Positions 26,654-35,766 of a stretch of DNA of 37,599 bases are shown here, one piece after another. Position numbers and translations under genes: made by a program. The number at the start of each line of letters is the position of its first letter. Positions within the stretch are counted from its first letter, which is position 1. The DNA is from Dehalococcoides mccartyi (lineage in GTDB: Bacteria > Chloroflexota > Dehalococcoidia > GIF9 > DYGU01): assembly GCA_020724525.1 (NCBI GenBank), contig DYGU01000014.1, positions 1 to 37,599 of the forward strand, in the 5' to 3' direction. The notes below the pieces were generated by a model, which saw nothing but the letters and a program-made list of their open reading frames with translations, did not search any database and was not told the DNA's origin.

Positions 26654-27325
26654 TTAAGAAAGCTGGAGCTCTGCAATCTCGTTGCCAAGTCTTGGAATTG
26701 CCTCTCGTGAGGAGTAAATTTGCCTGAGTCTTTCGATTGTTTGTTCCCTAATTGCATGGACCCCTCCTTCATCGATTAACCACGCATCTGTTGCCTTACC
26801 CACTTGCCCGGCTGTTTCTGCCGTTTCCAGGGCAGAAGAAGCCTATAGAATCATAGCTTTCATAAGTGCCTGGGTTACGAATGTAATAGAAGTGTGCCTT
26901 GCTATCTACTCCGGCGAGAAGAATATGCACACCTAAGTCGTATTGTTCGATTTGTGAGTTAAGGTCTATCACTAAAGCATCATGCTGTAATTTTTGCCTA
27001 TTGTAGTATTCTTCAAGTGAATCAAATCCCCTTGCTTTCAAAACCTGGTCTCTTATCCTGCTAAGCCTGATTTCATGATATTTCTGCGTAAGTGCTCTGG
27101 CTACGCTTAAAATGGGGGGCTTGGAAATAGTGGATAAATCGCTTCTAACTTGGTCAATTAGTTCAGGCTCATGCATAGTTCCCGCAGTAAGAACCATAGA
27201 GTTTTCTGCTATTTTTTCTCCTTTAGGGTCGCGCTCGAATGTTAAGCCTGCTCGTGACACCAGCCTATCTGAGACGAGGATCACTTTTTTGCCAGCTTCG
27301 CATATCGCTCTATTAGTTGCGTCAC
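26654..27325 (-). pseudogene. Proteasome-like Ntn hydrolase, internally deleted
   Basis: GTG 27325 follows AGGAGGT with an 8-base spacing, but the recognisable frame (AICEAGKKVILVSDRLVSRA) is reached only after a shift in the first few codons. It continues with ENSMVLTAGTMHEPELIDQV and DLGVHILLAGVDSKAHFYYI, the pattern of 20S-proteasome-superfamily proteins, up to YDSIGFFCPGNG. There the expected gRHAE...AK segment is missing and the rest, AETAGQVGKATDAWLIDEGG, follows in another frame to TAA 26654. The N-terminal nucleophile is not identifiable. It lies 36 bp downstream of a CDC48-type unfoldase. Confidence 0.6.
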
Positions 27326-27361
27326 GGAATTTGACCTCCTTTATTAGCTCATAACATTATA

Positions 27362-29500
27362 CTATGTCAGCGTTGATTTCCCTATCGTCTCCAATGCCTC
27401 ACTGAAATGCCGGGCATTAATCTTGAATTTGGTAAAGTCCTTCTCCTCTTGATTTATAAACTCCCTTATCGCCAGCATAGAGGCCCTCCTCGAGATAGCC
27501 TCTATATCTGAGCCAACCAGACCTTCTGTTGCCTCAGCCAGAGACTCAAGGTTGACATCGTCAGCCAGGGGCTTGCCTCTGACGTGGACTTTGAATATCT
27601 CAAGCCTCGTTTTCTTATCAGGAATAGGCAGTTCAAGCTGGAGGTCAAATCTGCCGGCTCTAAGTAGGGCAGGGTCGATAATATCTGGTCTATTGGTAGC
27701 GGCGAGAACCACCACCCCCTTGAGCTCTTCTATCCCATCCAGTTCAGTTAGAAACTGGCTGATGACTCGCTCAGTAACATGGGAATCGGCACTTGCCCCT
27801 CGGACAGGGGCAATGGCATCTATTTCGTCAAAAAAGATAATACAGGGGCTGGCTTGTTTTGCTTTCTTAAAGACCTCTCTAATGCCCCTTTCAGACTCGC
27901 CGACCCATTTGGAAAGAAGAGCTGGACCTTTGACTGAGATGAAGTTCACCTCACTCTGGCTGGCTACTGCCTTCGCCAGAAGAGTCTTGCCCGTGCCAGG
28001 GGGACCGGTGAGCAGAATGCCCTTGGCAGGTTTGGTATTGGCATGTTCAAACAGTTCTGGATACTTAAGTGGCCACTCAATAGTCTCCATAAGCACCCTT
28101 TTAGCTTCCTCAAGCCCGCCGACATCGCTCCACTTAACATCGGGGATCTCGGTGAAAACCTCCCTTATAGCTGAAGGCTCCACCTCCTTTAAAGCTTCCA
28201 GGAAATCATTCATGGTGACTTCTAATTGTAAAAGCAGCTCATAAGGAATATAGTCGGCTTTAAACTCAATCTTGGGCATGATTTTTCTTAAGGTCACCAT
28301 CGCCGCCTCTCGGCAGAGCGCTTCAAGGTCTGCTCCAACAAACCCATGGGTAATGTCGGCAATTCTTTCCAGGTCTACATCAGAAGATAAGGGCATGCCT
28401 CTGGTATGGATGTGAAGTATCTCCAGCCTTCCATTTCTGTCGGGGATCCTTATGGAGATCTCGCGGTCAAATCTCCCCGGCCTCCTCAAAGCCGGATCGA
28501 GGACATTGGGTATATTAGTGGCACCGATAACAATTACCTGTCCTCTTGATTTCAAGCCGTCCATTAAAGCCAGGAGTTGAGCGACAACCCTTCGTTCTAC
28601 CTGCTGATCACCTCTGACTTCCTCTCTCTTGGAAGCTATAGCGTCAATTTCGTCCATAAAGACTATAGCCGGGGCCTGTTCATTTGCTCTTTCAAAGATA
28701 GCCCTTAAATGTGCTTCGCTCTCACCGTAAAATTTATGGATAACCTCCGGACCAGTTATATGGAAAAAGTTGGCATCGGTTTCATTAGCCACGGCTCTGG
28801 CTATCAAGGTTTTCCCACACCCCGGTGGACCGTGCAAGAGCACGCCTTTTGGGGCCTCTATCCCCAGCCGCTCAAAGACTTCAGGATACTTCAGAGGGAG
28901 CTCGATCATCTCCCTTATCCTTTGAATCTCCTTATGTAGCCCCCCAATATCTTCGTAGGTAACCCCGGTTCTTTCTTTTTCTCCAACCCTCTCCCCTTTT
29001 ATCTTTATGTTGGTAATGGGATGGATGATGACCACTCCCCTGGGACTGGTATCAACTATAGAGAATTCCTGATACCGGGTGCCAAATAGAGTAGCTCTTA
29101 CTTTATCTCCGGGAGTCACCGCCAATCCCTCGAGTAACCTCCCAATATATCTGGTATCCCTTTCCTTTAGGGCTGCTTGAGCAGTTATAGGAGCCAAGAT
29201 TACTGTGTTGGCAGCCTTATAGTCCACTTTCTGGGTCTGTGCCTTTTCGCCCAGACCTATCTGGGCATTTTCACGGGTAATACCATCTATCTGGATAATT
29301 TCTTTGCCCCGGTCCTCGGCGTAAGCTGGCATAACTTTAGCTACCGTGGCTCTTTTGCCTGTAATCTGGACGATGTCCCCCACCATGGCTCCAATCTTCG
29401 CCATATCTTTAGGGTCGATCCTGGCTATTCCCCTGCCGACATCCTTGGCCAGCGCCTCTGATACCCTTAGGGTCAAAGTTTTGGTCTCCGTTTGTGCCAT
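27362..29500 (-). CDS. CDC48/VAT-type double AAA ATPase
   Basis: The 712-residue protein has the CDC48 N-domain (double-psi barrel, about residues 5-175), D1 with Walker A GPPGCGKT (224-231) and Walker B VFMDEIDA (280-287), and D2 with GPPGTGKT (499-506) and IFFDEIDA (555-562). The arginine-finger region [13 protein letters not shown] is present in D1. It should be a hexameric unfoldase/segregase. The C-terminus (GKSTLT) lacks the HbYX motif used to dock on 20S proteasomes. It starts 3 bp after the HTH-GvpH stop and is probably co-transcribed from 30245-30273. Uncommon in bacteria outside some anaerobes; close association with gvp-like genes suggests it remodels the vesicle-type proteins. Confidence 0.95.
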   Translation of the reverse strand: MAQTETKTLTLRVSEALAKDVGRGIARIDPKDMAKIGAMVGDIVQITGKRATVAKVMPAYAEDRGKEIIQIDGITRENAQIGLGEKAQTQKVDYKAANTVILAPITAQAALKERDTRYIGRLLEGLAVTPGDKVRATLFGTRYQEFSIVDTSPRGVVIIHPITNIKIKGERVGEKERTGVTYEDIGGLHKEIQRIREMIELPLKYPEVFERLGIEAPKGVLLHGPPGCGKTLIARAVANETDANFFHITGPEVIHKFYGESEAHLRAIFERANEQAPAIVFMDEIDAIASKREEVRGDQQVERRVVAQLLALMDGLKSRGQVIVIGATNIPNVLDPALRRPGRFDREISIRIPDRNGRLEILHIHTRGMPLSSDVDLERIADITHGFVGADLEALCREAAMVTLRKIMPKIEFKADYIPYELLLQLEVTMNDFLEALKEVEPSAIREVFTEIPDVKWSDVGGLEEAKRVLMETIEWPLKYPELFEHANTKPAKGILLTGPPGTGKTLLAKAVASQSEVNFISVKGPALLSKWVGESERGIREVFKKAKQASPCIIFFDEIDAIAPVRGASADSHVTERVISQFLTELDGIEELKGVVVLAATNRPDIIDPALLRAGRFDLQLELPIPDKKTRLEIFKVHVRGKPLADDVNLESLAEATEGLVGSDIEAISRRASMLAIREFINQEEKDFTKFKINARHFSEALETIGKSTLT

Positions 29501-29503
29501 TTT

Positions 29504-30223
29504 TTACTTCTTTTTCATGAGCTTTATCTCGAGGATTCCATTCCTGTAGGAGGATTCCATAGTATTGATGTCGACCGGGTAGGGCAGTAGGACCTCTTTG
29601 CTGTATTTTCTATCCTTTGCCTCGGCCATTAGCTCCAGGATATCCTCCTTTGCCTCCAGATGAATATCATCCTCTTCGACACCAGGAAGTTCGGCAATTA
29701 CTACCAGCTGATCACCTTCATCGAGCACATCGACTAACGGTTCACGGACCTCAGCCACCACTGTGCCCTCCTCCGTTGCCCGAATGTTGCCGAACTGCTC
29801 GATAACCGGCTTTCCTCCCAGTCCCATCTTTATGCTGAAACCATATACCCCTTTAAGCTTGTCGCCTAAACCTTTAATCTCACCGGTTCGGGTATATTCC
29901 TCTTTCCTCTCCTCAGTCATTTTGGAGATGAGGTCAAAGAGACTACCAATCCCTTTAAATAACCCGCCAAGACTGAACTCAACTGGCTCTCCAGGCCTCT
30001 TTCGTCTTTCACTCATCGGAACACCTCCTTTTTTTCGTTGAGCTTTACTTACTTGGTTCTGTAGTTCCTCCAGCTTAAGGCTAATAATGGGCAAAGGCTT
30101 GGTGAGGCCGGCTTCCCAGCGCCTCACCGTCTGAAGCGAGACGCCGAGGAGCCGGGCAAACCTCTCCTGTGATAGCCCAAACTCAAGCCGGAGGTTCTTG
30201 ATATCCTTGTCCTCCATAGACAT
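29504..30223 (-). CDS. gvpH: HTH-GvpH (Hsp20) fusion with internal GvpH start
   Basis: The 239-residue frame starts with a Cro/CI-type helix-turn-helix (LRLEFGLSQERFARLLGVSL, about residues 11-45), a linker, and from Met70 (base 30016) a complete GvpH-like protein: SLGGLFKGIGSLFDLI, GVYGFSIKMGLGG, EPLVDVLDEGDQLVVIAELP and a C-terminal NGILEIKLMKKK alpha-crystallin fold. AAGGAGGT stands 6 bases before Met70, so a second, free 170-residue GvpH can be made. Seven consecutive As just before it could allow slippage that ends the HTH frame shortly after. The HTH may regulate the consensus promoter at 30245-30273. Confidence 0.9.
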   Translation of the reverse strand: MSMEDKDIKNLRLEFGLSQERFARLLGVSLQTVRRWEAGLTKPLPIISLKLEELQNQVSKAQRKKGGVPMSERRKRPGEPVEFSLGGLFKGIGSLFDLISKMTEERKEEYTRTGEIKGLGDKLKGVYGFSIKMGLGGKPVIEQFGNIRATEEGTVVAEVREPLVDVLDEGDQLVVIAELPGVEEDDIHLEAKEDILELMAEAKDRKYSKEVLLPYPVDINTMESSYRNGILEIKLMKKK

Positions 30224-30244
30224 TTATCCCCCAACCTTTTCCTT

Positions 30245-30273
30245 ATTATAACACATGTTTAGTCATATGTCAA
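30245..30273 (-). promoter_or_regulatory. Consensus promoter of the HTH-GvpH/CDC48 unit
   Basis: On the minus strand TTGACA (30273-30268), a 17-bp spacer and TATAAT (30250-30245) match both consensus hexamers. The spacer and flanks contain two similar words, ACATATG and ACATGTG, about 12 bp apart, a candidate operator for the HTH protein whose ATG is at 30223. It divides the minus-strand cluster into at least two transcription units. Confidence 0.85.
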
Positions 30274-30289
30274 TACTTTTTGAGCGCGA

Positions 30290-30397
30290 GAGTGCTTATT
30301 TTGTCACTCTCACCTACCCTCTCCCTTGAAGGGAGAGGGTAGGTGAGAGTTTCTCTGCTTTGTTTAGGATTGTGGATAAGCATTGGTAAACAACCTC
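30290..30397 (-). repeat. MITE-like repeat, family 1 copy E (full hairpin)
   Basis: The best-preserved copy. From GAGTGCTTATTTTGTCA to GGTAAACAACCTC, with a perfect 21-bp stem CTCTCACCTACCCTCTCCCTT facing its reverse complement across one base. It is inverted relative to copies A and B. It sits between the GRAM-Hsp20 gene and the promoter at 30245-30273, so it may terminate the upstream unit or have carried in that promoter. The remaining 30398-30514 holds no further feature that I can recognise. Confidence 0.9.
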
Positions 30398-30514
30398 TTG
30401 AGCGGAAATTTTGGATTGTCAGGGGCTGTGCTTGTGACGAGGAGGGGCGGCTACTTTAGCGAGCGAAAATAGGGCTGTGTTTATTAGCCGGCAACTAACA
30501 ATGGGATAATCTCC

Positions 30515-31468
30515 TCAGAGTAGGTCACTGGGAAGCTTCTCCAGCCTAATTACTAAAACGTGGTTGCTATAGGATCTCGTGCATCTGTTAGGATTGACTT
30601 CAGCGGGAAGGGCAACTTCTTCGCAATAGCTCTTGTCCGGGCGGTTAACAGAGATGGTAAGCATATCCTTCGTTACGTTGATGCTGATATCCTCCTCGGC
30701 TACACCCACAATTTCGGTAACGACCTGTATATGGTCCCCCTCATCGAAGATATCCAGGAGTGGCTCTTTCTCCTTTTGCCTAACCTCCGCAGGGACAACC
30801 AGCCACCAGCTGAACAAAACCTTCTTGCCCGTGTCGGGGTCGAGCTTTGACCTCTCAAATAACAGGAGGGGATTACCAGTTATCTTTTTGGCAACAGGGT
30901 TTATAGTGTCCCTTATTTTAAGGAGAACGTGCATGTGATTGGGAGCTGATACTAAATCGGCGAGTTTGCTGATGGTGGCATAGCGATTTTCCCAAAGATA
31001 AGTCACAATCTCCCTGCTAACAGAGTCGAGCTCTTCCATCACCCTATTCAGGGATTCTTCGCTGACTCTGAGCGATGCCCTCTCAAAAAGCTCTTTTCTC
31101 CAGAGTTCCAAGTCAGGCATGATAATCCAGGCTTTTGATTGTCTTTGAGTTATTGGGCTCTGGTATTTCATAGCAATAGTGTCCTTTATCTTGCCAGCAA
31201 TATATTTTTGTTGTTCCACCCTAATCTCCCTTACGTTACTCAGAGGCGTTTCAAATATGATCCTTGAGGGAACGAAAAAGAGTAGCCTGTGGTTGGTAAG
31301 ATAGAAACGGCCAAGCTTCCAGATTGAACGCATATTATCTTTATAGCCACCTTGCGAGTGGAGGATAACTTGCTCATCACTGGCTAAGCCTGGGTCGATG
31401 GCTCGTCTAATTCCCCCTGACAGCTCTCTGGTGCCCTCATACCTGCTTTTGATACTCCCCAGTCCCAT
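30515..31468 (-). CDS. GRAM-winged helix-Hsp20 fusion protein
   Basis: This 317-residue protein joins three parts. Residues about 30-130 are a GRAM/PH-like domain (WKLGRFYLTNHRLLFF, IIFETPLSNVREIRVE). Residues about 150-225 look like a winged helix (SREIVTYLWENRYATISKLA). Residues 235-312 are an Hsp20/GvpH-type alpha-crystallin domain (PLLDIFDEGDHIQVVTEIVG, LPAEVNPNRC, NHVLVIRLEK). The first part matches the GRAM domains of the GvpA-type fusion at 33419, so the two likely contact the same lipid or partner. No signal peptide. I know no characterised protein with this domain order. It lies 53 bp downstream of dnaK. Confidence 0.78.
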   Translation of the reverse strand: MGLGSIKSRYEGTRELSGGIRRAIDPGLASDEQVILHSQGGYKDNMRSIWKLGRFYLTNHRLLFFVPSRIIFETPLSNVREIRVEQQKYIAGKIKDTIAMKYQSPITQRQSKAWIIMPDLELWRKELFERASLRVSEESLNRVMEELDSVSREIVTYLWENRYATISKLADLVSAPNHMHVLLKIRDTINPVAKKITGNPLLLFERSKLDPDTGKKVLFSWWLVVPAEVRQKEKEPLLDIFDEGDHIQVVTEIVGVAEEDISINVTKDMLTISVNRPDKSYCEEVALPAEVNPNRCTRSYSNHVLVIRLEKLPSDLL

Positions 31469-31521
31469 ACTCTTTTCCCTTAAATAAAGGACATTTCTTA
31501 TCCGGTATTTCCTAAATCTGA

Positions 31522-33386
31522 TTAAGCCGACCTATCCTGAGTCCTATCCAACCCCTTCGCCATCTCTCGTTTCTTATCTTTTGTTTCGCGGTAAAGGGCT
31601 TTGACTGCCTTTTCCAGTCCTTCCGTCGTCGCTTTGATCTGCTGGCTATTTCCATTAGCCAGAGCAGTTTGTACCCCCAGTATTTTTATCTCGACATCGT
31701 CGACTAAGAATGAATCCACATTTAAGTCGACTTCTTCAATAGTCTGCCGGGCAGCCCGAACCATATTATCGGCCTTGATTCCTATCTCGACCTCTTCCCG
31801 CGATTTCTTGTCCGACTCGGCATACTTTTGGGCTTCCTCGAGCATACGGCTGATTTCCTCTCTGGACAGCCCATAAAAACGGGGGCTAATCCTCAGTTTC
31901 TGCAAGTTGTCTGTATACAAGTCCCGAGCCGATACACGGAGAATACCGTCGGCGTTGATATCGAAGGTTACCTCAACTCGAGCTTCCCCACGAGGTAGGG
32001 GAGGGATACCGGTCAATTCAAATTTATCCAAAGTCATATTATACATAGCCATTTCTCGCTCACCCTGCAAGACATGGATATCCATGGAAGTTTGATTATC
32101 GGTGGCATTGGTGAAGATCTGACCCTGCGAGACAGGGATTGTGGTATTGCGCCCGATGATCTTGGTGAATATCCCGCCCTGGGTCTCAACGCCGAGAGAT
32201 AGGGGAGTAACATCTATTAATATATTAATACCTTTCCCTCTATTTCCCCGGTTAGAATGCCGGCTTGGATAGCTGCCCCCATAGCCACCACTTCATCAGG
32301 GTGGATATCCTTATAAGTCTCCTTGCCCATAAGTTGCTGGACAAGCTCCCTTACCGCGGGCATTCTGGTGGCTCCACCCACCAGGATCACCCGGTCAATA
32401 TCCTCAGGTTCCAGTCCGGCATCAGCCAGCGCCTGTTTAGTGGGGCCGACCATCTTCTGAAGTAGATCTTCAGTCAGCTCTATAAACTTTGCCCTGGTTA
32501 GAGTTGTTTCCCAGTGCTCAGGGGTCTCCCCACCGGCATCGATAAAGGATATCCTGATACGGGTAATCTCTCGATCCGTTAGTTCGAGCTTAGCCTTCTC
32601 AGCGACCTCCTTGAGCTGTTGTAAAGCTATCTTGTTTTCTCGCAGGTCGATGCCATATTCTTGCTGGAACTTGTCAGCCAGGTGGTCCACTACCCTTTGG
32701 TCATAATCATCTCCGCCAAGCCAGGTATTGCCATTTACTGCTTTAACTTCAAAGACCCCCTCCCCAAGCTCCAGAATAGAAACATCAAAGGTGCCGCCAC
32801 CGAGGTCCCAGACCAGGATAGTGTGGATGTCCTCCAGGTCAAGTCCGTAAGCAAGGGCGGCAGCGGTAGGTTCATCAACGATTCGCATCACTTCCAGACC
32901 GGCAATGGTACCAGCATCTATAGTAGCCTGACGCTGGCTTATGTTGAAATAGGCAGGGACGCTGATCACTACTTTCTCAATTTTCTCGCCGAGGTAATTT
33001 TCAGCGTCTGTTTTGACCTTTTGCAAAATCATGGCTGATATTTCCTCAGGGGTGTATTCTCTGTCTTCAAACCTAACCCAATAATCGGAGCCCATGCGCC
33101 TTTTGATTTGCCGGATAACCTCCCGGTCATTGCTGAGATTATCAAGGTCAAGGTAAGCTCTCCGCCCCATACGTCTTTTTATGGAGAACACAGTTCCATC
33201 CGGGTTGGCGATAGCTTGGAGTTTAGCCAGTTGCCCTACCAGTCGCTTTCCGTCTTTTAGGAAAGCGACGACTGATGGTGTGAGCCGACCGCCTTCGGCG
33301 TTAGGTATGATTATCGGTCGGCCCCTTTCCAGATAAGCGACCACTGAAAAAGTAGTCCCAAGGTCAATACCCACTACCTTTGACAT
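31522..33386 (-). pseudogene. dnaK: DnaK (Hsp70) chaperone with one-base frameshift
   Basis: ATG 33386, preceded by GGAGGGG, starts [20 protein letters not shown]. The ATPase domain is complete ([50 protein letters not shown]). At about 32220-32230 one A is missing (GTATTAATATATTAATAGATG); adding it restores [18 protein letters not shown], and the substrate-binding part continues to 31522 with GEREMA and LPRGEARVEVTFDINADGIL. About 621 residues, a little shorter than housekeeping DnaK. The loss is in an A/T run and may be a sequencing error, in which case this is a working operon-dedicated Hsp70. An in-frame upstream start (33488) is rejected. Confidence 0.88.
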
Positions 33387-33418
33387 TGAATTTCGCCCCT
33401 CCACCAAACTCCCCGTTA

Positions 33419-34504
33419 TCAGCCTGAGATTGCCGCCTGGCGTATTTCCTTTTTCAGCCTCGGGCTTACCCAGCCACACCTGGCGCACCCCTTCTCCAGA
33501 AGCTCCCTAACCGGGGCCTCTTGACCACACTGAGGGCAGGTGTCTATCTCCTTAGTTGAAGCAATGCCTGGCTGTGAGGCGACTCGATTAAGTGTCTTTT
33601 CCCATTGCCATAATTCATCCCCAGAAAAGGAAGCTACCTGTTTCCCAAAGTCATTTTGATATATGACGTCAAGGACATTCCTTTGGGTGAGCACAGTACT
33701 GAGGTTTCTCCGTTCCACGGTGGAGGCGACAATCTTGTCTAAGGGCACTTCAAAGACCACTTTTTGTTCAAAATCATACCACCACAATAATCTTTTGTTG
33801 GTGATGTAAAGGTGGCCAGGCTGCCAACTTTCGCCTAAGATTCCGCGGGTTTTCATTAAATGCCACATTTTCCCTCGGCAAGTGATCTCCTCGCCATCGG
33901 TGAGGAAACTGGCTGCCCTTTTGTCCTGTCTTAGAAGAATCGGCATTTCCTGCCAGGCAATTCCCAACTTAGACATTTCTTTTTCCACAGCTTGTCTCAG
34001 TTCATGAATGTCTACAGCGTGCAGCCGGGCAATATTACCCCCCTTGAGCAAGAGACAGAGGTTTTCTCGCTCTTCTCTCTCTATTGCCAATCCTTTTATC
34101 TTTTTCAAAGGTGTCTCAAAGAGCACTTCTTCAAAGCTTGGGTGATATAGAATTAGTCTTTTGTCGGTCAAATAGATACGTCCCAGCCTCCAGGCGGTGT
34201 ATATCCCTTGGCTATAGTGATAAGAGCCAAACATCTCGAGGATGATTTCCTCCCCCAAGGTGGCTGAAAGCTGTTTCTGCTTTCTGTGTTCTTGCTCCCA
34301 GGCGCGGGTGCGCTCGTCCCATTCCGTCATCACGCCATACCTTAGCATGGTCTCCATTCCGGCCAAGGCGGCTCTCAGGTTAACCCCGATCAAGGGGATG
34401 CCAGCAACGGAAATAATGATATCTGCGTAAAGGACTAAACCTTTGTCCAGCACCCTGTCCAGCAGGTCAACCAGGGTAGCGTGTGAATTTCGTGTCGGCT
34501 CCAT
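33419..34504 (-). CDS. GvpA/J/M domain fused to two GRAM domains and a zinc ribbon
   Basis: This 361-residue protein begins with a complete gas-vesicle structural-type domain (about residues 9-58: [20 protein letters not shown] and [20 protein letters not shown]), closest in pattern to GvpJ/M minor proteins of the GvpA superfamily. Two GRAM/PH-like domains follow: about 83-175 ([38 protein letters not shown]) and about 202-300 ([34 protein letters not shown]). The end is a zinc ribbon with Cys323/326/340/343 (CPQCG, CARCGW). Gas-vesicle shell proteins are normally about 70-150 residues, so this fusion is unusual. GvpF/L, GvpK and GvpH are encoded just upstream. Confidence 0.82.
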   Translation of the reverse strand: MEPTRNSHATLVDLLDRVLDKGLVLYADIIISVAGIPLIGVNLRAALAGMETMLRYGVMTEWDERTRAWEQEHRKQKQLSATLGEEIILEMFGSYHYSQGIYTAWRLGRIYLTDKRLILYHPSFEEVLFETPLKKIKGLAIEREERENLCLLLKGGNIARLHAVDIHELRQAVEKEMSKLGIAWQEMPILLRQDKRAASFLTDGEEITCRGKMWHLMKTRGILGESWQPGHLYITNKRLLWWYDFEQKVVFEVPLDKIVASTVERRNLSTVLTQRNVLDVIYQNDFGKQVASFSGDELWQWEKTLNRVASQPGIASTKEIDTCPQCGQEAPVRELLEKGCARCGWVSPRLKKEIRQAAISG

Positions 34505-34530
34505 TTTCCCTCACTTCGCTCAGTAAATCC

Positions 34531-34953
34531 TAATGACAAATTGAAAAACTGAAACTTATTGATTTATCTTTGTTTTTCCGATAATAGAACTCAGTATTTT
34601 CATTAACTCTTTGCTTTCGTTTAATAACCACTTTAATTCTTCATTATCATCCTGTTTCTTTAATAAATTAGATAAATCAATTACCTTAAGCCAATAATTA
34701 GACTCTCTTGCTTCTTTTCTAGCAATTCTATCTTATTAACAAAATCTTTCTTAGAAACTGCTCCATCTGCCTCTTCCATATTCGCACCTATCGAAGTACC
34801 AGCTCGAAGAAGTTGCTTTCCTATTTCATAGCCAGCAATAGTCTTAGGTAACCTGTCTATAAAACTTACAATCTTAACAGCAAATCTAAGACATCTTTTA
34901 ATGTCATAAATTTTTTCATTCATTGACCATTTGTCATTTTTAATTTGTCATTA
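34531..34953. mobile_element. Inverted-repeat-bounded insert carrying a four-helix-bundle gene
   Basis: Perfect 12-bp inverted repeats TAATGACAAATT (34531-34542) and AATTTGTCATTA (34942-34953) bracket the gene at 34556-34923. The right repeat overlaps the TAA stop of the GvpF/L gene (34951-34953). A second ATTTGTCATT lies at 34929-34938. The insert separates GvpF/L from the GvpA-GRAM gene in an otherwise tight operon. Confidence 0.6.
34556..34923 (-). pseudogene. Four-helix bundle protein (S23/IVP-like), frameshifted
   Basis: ATG 34923 begins MNEKIYDIKRCLRFAVKIVS, then IGKQLLRAGTSIGANMEEAD, the signature of the S23 ribosomal intervening-sequence/four-helix bundle family. Near 34705-34725 the frame slips: the family ending ARKEARESNYWLKVI and a lysine-rich tail lie one frame over, closing at 34556-34558. 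Codon use is markedly more A/T-rich than in its neighbours, suggesting recent arrival. Confidence 0.75.
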
Positions 34954-35766
34954 AGTGAAACTGTATGGCGGCCAGGGACCGGTGAAGCGAACCGAGAATC
35001 CCTCCATTTTATTGATTTCGTCCAGTTCTTCGCCTAACTCCCTGTATTTATCTACATAGACTAAGCAGGATAGGTTCATGAGCATCTGTAAGTCCTGGTC
35101 CGCCTTTTTTGTCTTTTCCACACGAATGTCGTCAACGTGTTTCTTTATCCTGCTGTAAAAGTCCTTAAAGCACTCATCCGCCTTAAATTCCATCTCCTTC
35201 TTCAGGAGGTTCTCCAGCCTTTGCCGGTACATGTAGGCTAATCCCTTCGACTTAGACCTGATTTCCGCCTCTAACCTCTTGATTTCAGGACTGCTTTCGG
35301 TGAGGTGTTGGGCGATGATTTTTGGATCCCAGAAGACCTGGACGCCATATTCTGCCTTATCTCTTACCTTTTCTATTTTCTTCTTAAGGTTCTCATAGTC
35401 CTCTTTTAGCCAGTTAAGCGTATTCTCCTCAGCGCTCCTTGCTTCTGCTCTAATTATGGTATCAAAGCCGAAGGGGAGGACAGTGCCCCACTTCTCCCAG
35501 GCAGTATCAATCACCTTCTGATGCCTCAATACCCATGCCTTCACTACCTCTTGGTCATCTGACTTATATGGTTCGGCGGGGCAACTATGGACCACGGCAC
35601 AAATATCCCTGTAAGCAATAGTGTAGACTTCGCTGTTTTCTATCCCAATTTCCCCGAGGCTTATGCTTTCCTCGGCATCAGCAACACAATAAAGGTAAAT
35701 GCCTTTTTCTTTGGCATTCGTTTCAGCTTCACTCAATTGAATTTCTTCAGTTCCTCCTCCTGCCAT
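34951..35766 (-). CDS. gvpF/L: Gas vesicle protein GvpF/GvpL family
   Basis: The 271-residue protein has the family start KGIYLYCVADAEESISL, then AYRDICAVVHSCPAEPY, HQKVIDTAWEKWGTVLPFGF and the C-terminal hallmark SVRFTGPWPPYSF. GvpF/L proteins are minor vesicle components or assembly factors that bind GvpA. The ATG at 35766 overlaps the gvpK end by 34 bp; a later TTG (about 35737) could instead be used because homology starts only near residue 20. It is complete. Confidence 0.93.
   Translation of the reverse strand: MAGGGTEEIQLSEAETNAKEKGIYLYCVADAEESISLGEIGIENSEVYTIAYRDICAVVHSCPAEPYKSDDQEVVKAWVLRHQKVIDTAWEKWGTVLPFGFDTIIRAEARSAEENTLNWLKEDYENLKKKIEKVRDKAEYGVQVFWDPKIIAQHLTESSPEIKRLEAEIRSKSKGLAYMYRQRLENLLKKEMEFKADECFKDFYSRIKKHVDDIRVEKTKKADQDLQMLMNLSCLVYVDKYRELGEELDEINKMEGFSVRFTGPWPPYSFT

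Noticed and set aside
27552-28244. 230-residue plus-strand frame
   Set aside because: It is antisense to the conserved D2 region of CDC48, has no ribosome site and no family pattern.
13225-30397. CRISPR repeats
   Set aside because: The five repeats are dispersed, about 100-138 bp long and palindromic, with no regular spacers or cas genes.
32210-32235. Programmed frameshift in dnaK
   Set aside because: The site is an A/T run with no slippery heptamer, stimulatory hairpin or internal Shine-Dalgarno; a single lost base explains it.
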